DNA from: Planctomycetota bacterium
GTDB lineage: Bacteria; Planctomycetota; Phycisphaerae; Phycisphaerales; UBA1924
Assembly (NCBI GenBank): GCA_963204725.1
Contig: CAUJHH010000052.1
Coordinates: 1 to 59,106, forward strand
Direction: 5' to 3'
Length of the DNA: 59,106 bases
Position 1 is the first letter of the stretch, and each line of letters begins with the position of its first letter. Under the pieces are notes generated by a model, which searched no databases, was not told the origin of the DNA, and was given only the letters and a program-made list of their open reading frames with translations. Positions 31,299-38,857 of the stretch are shown piece after piece. A program made the position numbers and the translations under genes.

Positions 31299-32826
31299 GC
31301 GAACTCCCCTCGTTGACCGCGGCCCCGTCATCCCGAGCGCCGCTCCGCGACGGAGTGTGCGCCAGAGTCCCGGGCCCCATCAACACAAACTCGATGTCCC
31401 TCGTGTAGTGATCGCGATCATCCGTGATGCGGATGATCGCCGACACGCGCCCGCGCCGAAACGCCTCGAAAGGAACGGCGATCGTCGCCGGGACCACCGC
31501 AGACCCCTCCGGCTCAACCAGCAGCGACTCCTCGTGCGTAATCACCGCCCCAGCGACGCCGACGATCTCCAACCCGAATTCCACGCGCTCCGATGTGCGG
31601 TTCGTGATCTTGATGCTCACCCGATTCGTGATGGTCCCGTCGGCCGTCGCCGTGAACGGCGCGCCTCTCCCTCGGACCACGATCACCGACGCCACCGACT
31701 TGGTCGAGAGCGCGAACACAAAGAGCGACGCCAGCAACGCCATGATCGCCCCATAGATCACCGTTCGCGGCCTGACGATCCGCTTCGACGCCCCCTCGAC
31801 CGCGTTCTGCGACGAGTACCTGATCAGCCCCGTCGCGCGCCCTATCTTCGTCATCACCCCGTCGCACGCGTCGATGCACTGCGCGCAATTGATGCACTCC
31901 ATCTGCAGGCCGTTCCGGATGTCGATCCCCGTTGGGCACGTCGCCACACACAGGTGACAATCGACACAGTCGCCCGCCTCGGCTTCGCTCGCCCGCGGGC
32001 CAGTTCCCGGTGCCGCTTCTGGCGTCAGCACCTTGAGCGACACGTCCCCCGCTCCACCCCGGCGCTTGCGCTTCTTCCCGCGCGGCTCTCCCCGCGTCCT
32101 GTCATACGTCACGATCAGCGAGTCTCGATCCAGCATCACACTCTGGATTCGCCCATAGGGACACGCCACGATGCACGTCTGCTCGCGGAAGTACGCAAAG
32201 TCAAACATCATCGCCGCGGTCACGCCAAGCATGACCAGGAACGACTGAGGGTGCTCCGCCGGAGAACGCCTCACCCATTCGGACAGGCGCTCCACGCCGA
32301 CAAAGTACGCCAGAAACGTGTGCGCCAGGTACACCGAGACCAGCAAATAGGCGACGTACTTCAATGGCTTGCCGAATCCACTCCGAGCCAGCCAGCCCTT
32401 CCGGGTCGCACCCGGCTTACCGTCAAAGAGCCGTTCCAGCGGCCGGAACACGAACTCCATGTAGACCGTTTGCGGACAAGCCCATCCGCACCACACGCGC
32501 CCGAACAGCGATGTCACCAGGAACACCCCCACGAACACGAGCACCATCAACAGCGCAAGCAGCACCGTGTCGTTCGGCAGAAACGTCACCCCGAACAGAG
32601 TGAACTTCCTGGCCCCGATGTCCATCAGCACGAGCGGACGCTCGTTAAGGCGCAGATAAGGCACAACGGTGAACACGGCGATCAGGACCACCGCAACGAT
32701 CCGACGTGCGTTGGCAAATCGACCCTGCGACGGCTTCGGACACAACCATCGCCGCTTGCCCTCACGGGTCAGCGTAGACAGCACCTCGGGTGCGCTCCCA
32801 CTCGATTCGCTCTCCGACGCACCCAT
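31285..32826 (-). CDS. ccoG: cbb3 oxidase accessory protein CcoG (RdxA/FixG)
   Basis: 513 residues from ATG 32826 (AGGAG seven bases upstream); the frame extends to 32889. It contains several membrane helices with GRVWCGWACPQTVYMEFVFRP, the second motif ACPYGRIQSVMLD, and a 2x[4Fe-4S] ferredoxin block CVDCHLCVATCPTGIDIRNG followed by CINCAQCIDACD. An Ig-like FixG C-terminal domain ends the protein. CcoG is described as a cupric reductase that supplies Cu(I) for cbb3 assembly. Length and motif order are normal. Confidence 0.95.
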   Translation of the reverse strand: MGASESESSGSAPEVLSTLTREGKRRWLCPKPSQGRFANARRIVAVVLIAVFTVVPYLRLNERPLVLMDIGARKFTLFGVTFLPNDTVLLALLMVLVFVGVFLVTSLFGRVWCGWACPQTVYMEFVFRPLERLFDGKPGATRKGWLARSGFGKPLKYVAYLLVSVYLAHTFLAYFVGVERLSEWVRRSPAEHPQSFLVMLGVTAAMMFDFAYFREQTCIVACPYGRIQSVMLDRDSLIVTYDRTRGEPRGKKRKRRGGAGDVSLKVLTPEAAPGTGPRASEAEAGDCVDCHLCVATCPTGIDIRNGLQMECINCAQCIDACDGVMTKIGRATGLIRYSSQNAVEGASKRIVRPRTVIYGAIMALLASLFVFALSTKSVASVIVVRGRGAPFTATADGTITNRVSIKITNRTSERVEFGLEIVGVAGAVITHEESLLVEPEGSAVVPATIAVPFEAFRRGRVSAIIRITDDRDHYTRDIEFVLMGPGTLAHTPSRSGARDDGAAVNEGSSHEKP

Positions 32827-32873
32827 CAAATGCTCCTGCACGCACGCCCGAGCCGTGCACTCAGCCGTCGGAT

Positions 32874-33476
32874 TCACTCGGCCGGCCACGCCGGGATCAC
32901 TTCGCCCTCGGGCGGCCGCGCCGCCGCAGGGGAGGTACCCCGAAGCCCAGCGACGTACGCCGCGAGAATCACCCGCTCATTCTTCGAGATCATGTTCTGC
33001 CACGCCGGCATCGCGCCGCTCGCCGCACCGTTCGAGATCACACCGAAGATGTCCGGCAACTCTCGCACGTTCTTGTACGCGTCATCTGTGAGATTCACAC
33101 CATTGATGCCGCCGCCATCCTTCGCGTGGCACGCCGCACAGTTCCCCTGAAAGATCCCCTGCGCCACAGCCATCATCCGCTCATCTCCCATCATCTTCAC
33201 GATCGTGGCCTGGTCCGGCTCAAGATCGCCGATCTCCCCGAAGATCCGCGCAAACTCCGCGACCTCCGCCGCCCGCCACTTGTCCCAGATCGACGCCGAC
33301 AGCGGGCTCGCGTGGTACCACATCGTGTATCCGATCGCGAACACGACCGACGAGAGAAACAGCGCGTGCCACCACCCCGGCGTTGGATTGTCAAACTCAC
33401 GAATACCGTCGTACTCGTGCTCCATCAGCGGCGCACTCCGATCCGATCGCTCCCCAGCCCGTCTCTCGCTGCTCAT
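32874..33476 (-). CDS. ccoP: cbb3 oxidase subunit CcoP, mono-heme form
   Basis: 200 residues. The N-terminal domain has DNPTPGWWHALFLSSVVFAIGY, the FixP_N membrane anchor. A single cytochrome c domain follows with CAACH (Cys113, Cys116, His117) and the Met ligand in GAMPAW. Ordinary CcoP has about 300 residues and two CxxCH sites; here there is only one, and the protein ends shortly after. The start overlaps the ccoQ stop (ATGA). Function as an electron entry subunit is inferred from position and domain order. Confidence 0.92.
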   Translation of the reverse strand: MSSERRAGERSDRSAPLMEHEYDGIREFDNPTPGWWHALFLSSVVFAIGYTMWYHASPLSASIWDKWRAAEVAEFARIFGEIGDLEPDQATIVKMMGDERMMAVAQGIFQGNCAACHAKDGGGINGVNLTDDAYKNVRELPDIFGVISNGAASGAMPAWQNMISKNERVILAAYVAGLRGTSPAAARPPEGEVIPAWPAE

Positions 33477-33694
33477 GGCTCCCTCCTCCCTTGTTCACGC
33501 CGACCCCCTTCGCGACCAGCACCCGCGAGCCGCGCCTCGGTCATCGGAATCTCGCCATGCCGACGCCACTCAGACGCGTATCGCTTCGAACACACACGCG
33601 CCACCACACCCGCAAACACCGCCAGGAAGATCACCAGACCGACTTGCGGGTAAACCGAAAGATCCATGTTGCCCATGATGTCCGAAAGGCTCAT
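33473..33694 (-). CDS. ccoQ: cbb3 oxidase subunit CcoQ-like small membrane protein
   Basis: 73 residues. It has one membrane helix, VGLVIFLAVFAGVVARVC, followed by the conserved-looking SKRYASEWRRHGEIPM and a basic Gly/Arg tail. Length, single helix and position between ccoNO and ccoP, with 4-base overlaps on both sides, fit CcoQ/FixQ, which stabilises the complex. Confidence 0.82.
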   Translation of the reverse strand: MSLSDIMGNMDLSVYPQVGLVIFLAVFAGVVARVCSKRYASEWRRHGEIPMTEARLAGAGREGGRREQGRREP

Positions 33695-36096
33695 GGCCGT
33701 CCCTCCTTCGCCTCGATCGCGCCCGACGCATCAGCCGCCGTCCCACTCGGCTCCACCGCTGGCGTCGCCGGCGCGTGGATGTCCGTTCCCAGTCGCTGCA
33801 GGTACGCGACCAACGCGATCACCTTCTTGCCCGCCATGTCCGGGTAACCACCCTGCGTCTCAAGATCGCTCGCGATCTGGGCCGCCTGCGCGCGAGCCGC
33901 TCTCTCCGCCCCTCCGGCCCTCACGGCATCCGCATAGGGCACGCCGAGCATCGCCATCGCGTCTACGCGCGCCTGGATCGACTCAAACTTCAGGTCCTGA
34001 TCCAGCAGATGCGGGTACCCAGGCATCAGCGACTGAGGAATCAACTGGCGCGGATCCTCAAGGTGCCTCACCTGCCAGTCGTGAGACTGCTTCCCTCCGA
34101 CACGAGCCAGGTCCGGCCCGATCCGCCGACTCCCCCACTGGAACGGCCGGTCGTACACAAACTCGCCCGGCTTGCTGTACTCGCCATAACGCTTCGTCTC
34201 GGACCAGATCGGGCGAATCATCTGCGAGTGGCAGTTGTAACATCCCTCCGAGATGTAGATATCCCGACCCGCAAGCTCCAGCGGCGTGTATGGCTTGACC
34301 GACTCGATCGTCGGAACGTTCGATCGGATCAGGAACGTGGGGATGATCTCGAACAGCGACGCCACGGCTACCGCGATGAACACCCACACCGTAAACCTGA
34401 TCGGCATCCGCTCCCACACCCGATGCCACCAACCCTGGATGAACGTGTCCGCCTTGTGGCCGAGGCCCACGTTTGCCTCCAGCCGCGACCCCGGCCGCGG
34501 CGGATCGACATACACGCTCGAGAGCGCGGGCGCCTCGTACACCGGCACGTCGTACATCCGCGGACGACGCTTCCACGTCATGGCGATGTTTACCCCGCAC
34601 ATGATCATCCCGGTCAGGTACAGACTCCCGCCCACCACCCGGACCCAGTACATGGGCACAATCGCCGTCACGGTCTCAACAAAGTCCGGATACGCCAGAC
34701 GGCCCGACTCGTCGAACGCCCGCCACATCAGCCCCTGCGTGAGCCCCGCGGCATAGATCGACAGCACATAGAGCACGATCCCGATCGTGCCGAGCCAGAA
34801 GTGAGCCGCCATCATCTTGCGGCTCCACAGGTCCGTCTGAAAGAGCCGCGGCGCGAGCCAGTACAGCATCCCGAACGTCATGAAGCCGTTCCAGCCGAGC
34901 GCACCGCCATGCACGTGCGCGATCGTCCAGTCGGTATAGTGCGTCAACGCGTTGATGCTCTTGATCGAGAGCATCGGACCCTCAAACGTCGACATGCCGT
35001 AGAACGTGATGCCGACCACAAAGAACTTGAGAATCGGATCCGACGCCACCTTGCTCCACGCGCCGCGTAGCGTCAGCAGTCCGTTGATCATCCCGCCCCA
35101 CGACGGCATGAGCAGCATCAGCGAAAACAGCATGCCCAGCGTGCTCGCCCACGACGGCAGCGCGGTGTAGTGAAGGTGGTGCGGACCGGCCCAGATGTAG
35201 ATGAAGACCAGCGACCAGAAGTGCACGATCGACAATCGGTACGAGTACACCGGCTTCTCCGCCGCCTTGGGAAGGAAGTAGTACATCAGCCCCAGGAACG
35301 GCGTGGTCAGGAAGAACGCGACCGCGTTGTGCCCGTACCACCATTGCATGAACGCGTCCTGCACGCCCGCATACACCGGCCACGACTTCGCGATGTCGGC
35401 ACCCGAGACGGGATCGCCCTTGATCGCTCCCGCAATCACCATCGGCAGCGTCAGGTTGTTGAACACGTGCAGCATCGCGACTGTCACGATCGTCGCGATG
35501 TAGAACCACAGCGCCACATACATGTGACGCTCGCGACGCCTCACCAGCGTCCCGAAGAAGTTCACCCCGAAAAACCCGACCCACACCACCGCGATCGCCA
35601 GGTCGATCGGCCACTCCAGCTCCGCGTACTCCTTGGACTGCGAGATCCCCAGCGGCAGCGTCACCGCCGCCGACACGATGATCGCCTGCCACCCCCAGAA
35701 ATGCAGGCGGCTCAACAGATCGCTGAACATCCTGGCCTTGCACAGCCGCTGCGTCGAATAATAGATCGCCGCGAAGATCGCGTTGCCCGCGAACGCGAAG
35801 ATCGCCGCGTTCGTGTGCAACGGCCGTAGCCTCCCGAAACTGATCCACTCAGTGTTCACCAGCACCGACAGCCAGCCGAACCCCGTTCTGTTGAGCATCT
35901 GAGGAACCGCCAACTGCAGCGCCACGATCAGTCCCACCAGCATCGCCACAATGCCCCACACCACCGTTGCCCCGACGAACATCCGCACAATCCCGTCGTC
36001 GTAGCTGAATCGCTCCAATGCCCCGCCGTTCTCGCGATGGGGATGCGCGGCTCCTGTCCGCTCGCCCGCCGCGCCATCCATCGACGATGTCTCCAT
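33691..36096 (-). CDS. ccoNO: Fused cbb3 oxidase catalytic subunit and mono-heme subunit (CcoN-CcoO)
   Basis: 801 residues from ATG 36096, where TGGAG lies eight bases upstream; an in-frame TTG at 36120 would add 8. Residues about 25-555 are CcoN: many membrane helices, RPLHTNAAIFAF (heme b ligand), YGHNAVAFFLTTPFLG and AGPHHLHYTALPSW (CuB histidines), and AHVHGGALGWNGFM (heme ligands). From about residue 565 the chain continues as CcoO: an anchor helix IRFTVWVFIAVAVASLFEI, then ISEGCYNCHSQMIRP with CxxCH at 619-623, and a Met ligand region MPGYPHLL. There is no stop or frameshift between them, so the two subunits are one polypeptide. The tail after residue 765 is Pro/Ala/Glu-rich. Confidence 0.94.
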   Translation of the reverse strand: METSSMDGAAGERTGAAHPHRENGGALERFSYDDGIVRMFVGATVVWGIVAMLVGLIVALQLAVPQMLNRTGFGWLSVLVNTEWISFGRLRPLHTNAAIFAFAGNAIFAAIYYSTQRLCKARMFSDLLSRLHFWGWQAIIVSAAVTLPLGISQSKEYAELEWPIDLAIAVVWVGFFGVNFFGTLVRRRERHMYVALWFYIATIVTVAMLHVFNNLTLPMVIAGAIKGDPVSGADIAKSWPVYAGVQDAFMQWWYGHNAVAFFLTTPFLGLMYYFLPKAAEKPVYSYRLSIVHFWSLVFIYIWAGPHHLHYTALPSWASTLGMLFSLMLLMPSWGGMINGLLTLRGAWSKVASDPILKFFVVGITFYGMSTFEGPMLSIKSINALTHYTDWTIAHVHGGALGWNGFMTFGMLYWLAPRLFQTDLWSRKMMAAHFWLGTIGIVLYVLSIYAAGLTQGLMWRAFDESGRLAYPDFVETVTAIVPMYWVRVVGGSLYLTGMIMCGVNIAMTWKRRPRMYDVPVYEAPALSSVYVDPPRPGSRLEANVGLGHKADTFIQGWWHRVWERMPIRFTVWVFIAVAVASLFEIIPTFLIRSNVPTIESVKPYTPLELAGRDIYISEGCYNCHSQMIRPIWSETKRYGEYSKPGEFVYDRPFQWGSRRIGPDLARVGGKQSHDWQVRHLEDPRQLIPQSLMPGYPHLLDQDLKFESIQARVDAMAMLGVPYADAVRAGGAERAARAQAAQIASDLETQGGYPDMAGKKVIALVAYLQRLGTDIHAPATPAVEPSGTAADASGAIEAKEGRP

Positions 36097-36131
36097 TCGG
36101 TCGGCTCCAGTAGAGTCCAATTCTGGTCCAT

Positions 36132-36153
36132 CAATAGACTACAGGATCTATTG
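36132..36153. promoter_or_regulatory. Inverted repeat in the ccoNO leader (operator candidate)
   Basis: CAATAGA (36132-36138) and TCTATTG (36147-36153) are perfect 7-bp arms with an 8-base spacer. The dyad lies immediately downstream of the predicted ccoNO -10 element and upstream of the start codon, so a bound protein would block transcription. The adjacent divergent gene encodes an Rrf2-type regulator. It does not match the FNR consensus. Confidence 0.55.
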
Positions 36154-36157
36154 GTCT

Positions 36158-36186
36158 TTTTATCGTCTTTACCCCGGACGAGTCAA
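36158..36186 (-). promoter_or_regulatory. Predicted sigma70-like promoter of the cbb3 operon
   Basis: On the minus strand TTGACT (36186-36181), a 17-base spacer and ATAAAA (36163-36158) form a good match to a housekeeping promoter. It points to ccoNO about 60 bases away, and the region is markedly AT-richer than its surroundings. Confidence 0.6.
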
Positions 36187-36214
36187 GTTCACGCGCCTGC
36201 ATGGCCATAATTCG

Positions 36215-36237
36215 CCTTGTATTTTCGCTACACAAGG
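36215..36237. promoter_or_regulatory. Inverted repeat overlapping the start region of the Rrf2-type gene
   Basis: CCTTGT (36215-36220) and ACAAGG (36232-36237) are perfect arms with an 11-base spacer. The right arm runs into AAGGGA, the probable ribosome-binding site of the GTG start at 36248. This is suitable for autoregulation by the encoded protein. Confidence 0.45.
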
Positions 36238-36247
36238 GATTCTACTG

Positions 36248-36829
36248 GTGTCACCTGACGAGCAAATTGCAGTCGATGTATCCCCTGTCGAACCGCCCGC
36301 TTGTATGCGGAATGGACTTGACACTCTTTTTGTCCGCTATATGCTGAGCGATGATGACAAGGTCCGCACCATGCTGAGCCAGGCGACCGGATACGCCGCA
36401 ACCGCGATGGGCCACATCGCGGCCGCCGGCGGCAAGCCCGTCCTCGTCAAAGAGATCGCCGAGGCCGCAGGCATCCCACCCGCATACCTCGCCAAGATCG
36501 TTCAGGCGCTGGCTCGCAAAGGGCTTGTGATCACCCAGCGAGGCGTCGGAGGGGGGGTCTCTCTCATTCGCCCCGCACCGGATATCACACTCTTCGAGAT
36601 CTGTGAGGCCCTCGACGACCCCGCCGTCGAGCAGCGATGCATGCTCGGCGTCAGCGAGTGCTCCGACGAACGCGCCTGTCCCTGCCACGACTTCTGGACG
36701 TCGCAGCGTGCCGCGCAGCACGCATTCCTACGCCACACCACCGTTGCGGACATCGCAGCGTTTGAGACGCGCCGACACTGGAAGCGCGAAGTGACCGACC
36801 GCGACAAGCCCGCTCCTCGCAGCACATAG
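36248..36829 (+). CDS. Rrf2 family transcriptional regulator with Fe-S ligand pattern
   Basis: 193 residues from GTG 36248 (AAGGGA upstream). Rrf2 proteins usually begin where this one reads MLSQATGYAATAMGHIAA (ATG 36371), so a start there is an alternative that would remove 41 residues. A winged HTH (VLVKEIAEAAGIPPAYLAKIVQALARKGLV) is followed by the wing TQRGVGGGVSLIRP. The cluster region has Cys131-x6-Cys138-x5-Cys144-x2-His147. This spacing is close to that of IscR/NsrR/RsrR Fe-S sensors and suggests sensing of NO, oxygen or iron status. It is divergent from ccoNO across 150 bases holding two dyads, so control of the oxidase operon is likely but inferred. Confidence 0.85.
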   Translation: MSPDEQIAVDVSPVEPPACMRNGLDTLFVRYMLSDDDKVRTMLSQATGYAATAMGHIAAAGGKPVLVKEIAEAAGIPPAYLAKIVQALARKGLVITQRGVGGGVSLIRPAPDITLFEICEALDDPAVEQRCMLGVSECSDERACPCHDFWTSQRAAQHAFLRHTTVADIAAFETRRHWKREVTDRDKPAPRST

Positions 36830-36862
36830 GCCGTACCTCGCTCCGCGTCGCTCATGACATTC

Positions 36863-36999
36863 CACGAATGCACGGGAAATGTTCATACGATCGATTGCGA
36901 GAGCGACTCGGACGACCGCGCCGGCGTGCATCGACACAAGCCCTTGTCTCTTGCGGACTTGGGCGAGCCGATGCGATCAATTGCGAAGGGGGACGAAAG
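36863..36999 (+). pseudogene. Relic of an integrase 3' end outside the left attachment site
   Basis: In one open frame this stretch encodes CESDSDDRAGVHRHKPLSLA then DLGEPM. It is almost identical to residues near the C-terminus of the complete integrase at 41094-42623 (CESGSDDRAGAHRHKPLSLA, DLGEPV). DNA similarity runs continuously into the 47-bp attachment repeat with mostly third-base or conservative differences and no frameshift. It lies outside the present element, so it is best explained as the end of an older integrase gene left by an earlier insertion into the same tRNA gene. Alternatively, it is ancestral tRNA-flanking DNA captured by the element. Confidence 0.6.
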
Positions 37000-37046
37000 T
37001 GCCGAGGGGCGGACTCGAACCGCCGACCTCCGGGTTATGAATCCAG
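37000..37046. repeat. Left attachment site core (attL) of the integrative element
   Basis: A 47-bp stretch identical to 42569-42615, the 3' part of the tRNA-Met gene from the first anticodon-stem base to the discriminator. Sequence identity stops sharply at 37047 and 42616. The repeat marks the left end of a 5.6-kb insertion and contains no complete tRNA. Confidence 0.9.
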
Positions 37047-37228
37047 AGGAAGTGCCACAAAACAAGGGTGAAAGCGACGCGCTACAGCACCAGCAACAGC
37101 AGTCGGCAGCAGAATCGACCGTTTCACCCCCTACCGACGCCGACCTCGCCCGCGTGGTGTCAGCATGGGCCGACCTGCCCGACGCCATCCGACGCGGCAT
37201 CCTCGCGATGGTGGACGCCCAAGGGTGA
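37046..37228 (+). other. Separated C-terminal coding segment of the integrase
   Basis: After the attL core the frame of the integrase continues for 60 residues: EEVPQNKGESDALQ, a Gln-rich stretch, then PPTDADLARVVSAWADLP and DAIRRGILAMVDAQG, ending at TGA 37226-37228. A D-L-x-x-V-x-x-W-x-x-L-P-x-x-I-x-x-G-I-x-x-M segment is, as far as I recall, a common C-terminal end of planctomycete integrases. In the integrated state it lacks the catalytic part. In an excised circle the shared core would join it in frame to the integrase at 41094-42614. As it stands it can be read only in fusion with the relic at 36863. Confidence 0.7.
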
Positions 37229-37672
37229 ACATCCACAACCCGGCGGCATGAGCGGCGGACCCGGCGAGCCCCTTCCGTGACGACGCGTCGGGGGAGCGGC
37301 TCTGGACGCCACTCGCCCGCTTCACCTGACGGGCACCAATGATCGTCGGATGTGGATGGAACCCTCCGCCCGTCGCCGCGTCGGCCCATCGGCGTGACCG
37401 CCGGGGACACGGGGACGCTTCCCCCGCGCACGACCGGCCACCGTCGCGACCCGACGTCCGCACCCCCACTTCCACAACAATCTGGACGAAATCGCGTGGT
37501 CATTTCCGCCGATGCGATCGGCCGGAAGCCGCGCCACCTCGCCGACTAAGCCGGTCGGACACGATGACCGGGGGGGCATCGGGGGGAATGACCCGGCAGC
37601 CGCCATCTATCTACAGTTGCTCGAATCTGGACCACGGATATTGGACCCTACGCCATTTGGAAGAGCAATACG
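37229..37672. other. Non-coding left arm of the element
   Basis: This 444-base GC-rich stretch has only overlapping frames with shadow-like composition. I see no RNA gene, no clear promoter and no long repeat. It is the left flank inside the element, between the integrase tail segment and the first cargo gene. Confidence 0.5.
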
Positions 37673-38137
37673 ATGCCCAACATCGTTCTTTACCCACTCG
37701 CGATCCTCGGTGTTATAACGGTGTGGTTATTCATTGGTGGAGTTGTTCGCGGTGCTCGCGGCGAACGCAGTTTCTCGCAAATGACGCCTCTTCAGGCGAG
37801 AGCATTTGCCACTCTTGAGTCTCACTTCATGCGGACGCTGGGAGCACCCCGCTTTCCACTGAAGATCCGTTATCCGATGATCCACACGATCCGAACCATG
37901 CCGGACATACTTCTGCATGACATCATCGCCGAAGCACCTGAGATGATCTATGGACGACAAGGCATGGACATTGTGAACTGGTGGCTCGACGTCTACGAGA
38001 GTGGACGGAGACGCGGGTTGACGCCGGAACAGGTATGGAAGGAGATCTTTGTCGCCAGCGGTCGTAAAGAGGAAATTGCTGCCCGGCTCAAAGCATATGC
38101 GACTCAGAAATCATCAAAGGTAGATGCTCCCGCCTAG
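37673..38137 (+). CDS. Unknown membrane-anchored protein carried by the element
   Basis: 154 residues; GGAAGAG precedes the ATG by about 8 bases. An N-terminal helix, IVLYPLAILGVITVWLFIGG, anchors the protein. The remainder is soluble, with MTPLQARAFATLESHF, a Pro/Ile-rich middle, and a helical end containing GLTPEQVWKEIFVASGRKEEIAARL. Base composition is visibly lower in GC than in the host genes, which suggests foreign origin. No family is recognised. As the only gene besides the integration and replication module it is the candidate cargo or accessory gene. Confidence 0.6.
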   Translation: MPNIVLYPLAILGVITVWLFIGGVVRGARGERSFSQMTPLQARAFATLESHFMRTLGAPRFPLKIRYPMIHTIRTMPDILLHDIIAEAPEMIYGRQGMDIVNWWLDVYESGRRRGLTPEQVWKEIFVASGRKEEIAARLKAYATQKSSKVDAPA

Positions 38138-38644
38138 ATTGCGTGGTGTCACAAGGCACTCGCAGTTACTCCGCACTCATCCTTCAAAAAGACTGGTCCG
38201 CCACACTCGAACGGGTTGACCCCCTCTCTCGCGACTGGCATTCGAGCCGGACGAGAAGTGTGACGTCGTTCCGTCACACTATTTAGCTTCAACAAAGTGT
38301 GGCAAGGTGAAGTCGGCGTGACATGCCTCCACTCGTCGCGCGTAAGTCCATGTAACACACTGGCTTGCCCGCACCCCACAGGATTATCAGGCAAAGTCTA
38401 CCGGATTTTGCCGCTGTCGCACACCGCTTTCGTCACGGACTGGGGTAATGTGTGCGTCGCGAACCCTCGCGAGCACTTTCACGCCTGAGTGCACATTGCA
38501 GGTGAACTACCGATAGCGCGGATAGCGGACTGGCCGAAAGCACGCCCGGCCATTGTCCCGTCGAAGCAACTAGACCCAGAGATCGCCAACCACAGCAAAC
38601 AACCGCTCCGACGAGCGGCGGCGATCACTGCGCAAGGAGTTTTC
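38138..38644. promoter_or_regulatory. Probable control region of the element, with two dyads
   Basis: This 507-base gene-free stretch precedes the HTH gene. It contains a perfect 8-bp inverted repeat, GTGTGACG/CGTCACAC, at 38258-38279 with a 6-base spacer, followed by AT-rich ATTTAG. A second dyad, GGCAAA/TTTGCC, lies at 38390-38412 with an 11-base spacer. Such dyads ahead of an excisionase/regulator gene are expected of an operator or Xis-binding region. No convincing -35/-10 pair was found. Confidence 0.45.
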
Positions 38645-38857
38645 ATGAACGAATCGACTTCCATACCGACGCCCCTCGCCCCGCTCGCACTCAACGCGCA
38701 CGACGCTGCGAAGATGCTCGGCATCTCGACGCGAACATTGTGGACGCTGACGAACTCGGGTGCGATACCCCACGCCCGTGTGGGCCGACGCGTGCTGTAT
38801 CCACTCGCCGACGTTGAGCAGTGGTTGGCGACGCGCACGAAAGGCGGTGTGGCATGA
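38645..38857 (+). CDS. Excisionase-like helix-turn-helix protein
   Basis: 70 residues from ATG 38645 (AAGGAG five bases upstream). The core LNAHDAAKMLGISTRTLWTLTNSGAIPHARVGRRVLYPLADVEQWL (given here only as landmarks: HTH from about residue 17, wing near residue 47) is the MerR-like 'excisionase family' fold seen in AlpA/Xis proteins. Its role is probably control of excision or of early gene expression. The TGA overlaps the start of the TOPRIM-AAA gene (ATGA), indicating coupling. Confidence 0.85.
   Translation: MNESTSIPTPLAPLALNAHDAAKMLGISTRTLWTLTNSGAIPHARVGRRVLYPLADVEQWLATRTKGGVA

Noticed and set aside
31180..33150. Plus-strand frame of 656 codons across ccoH, ccoG and ccoP
   Set aside because: It is antisense to three certain genes; the Arg/His-rich translation has no recognisable domain.
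37000..37046. Second tRNA-Met gene
   Set aside because: Only the 3' 47 bases of the tRNA are present; there is no acceptor 5' strand or D-arm. It is the attachment repeat.
37339..37818. 159-codon ORF in the left arm of the element
   Set aside because: It overlaps the better-supported membrane-protein gene at 37673, lacks a ribosome-binding site and has low-complexity Arg/Pro/Ser composition.
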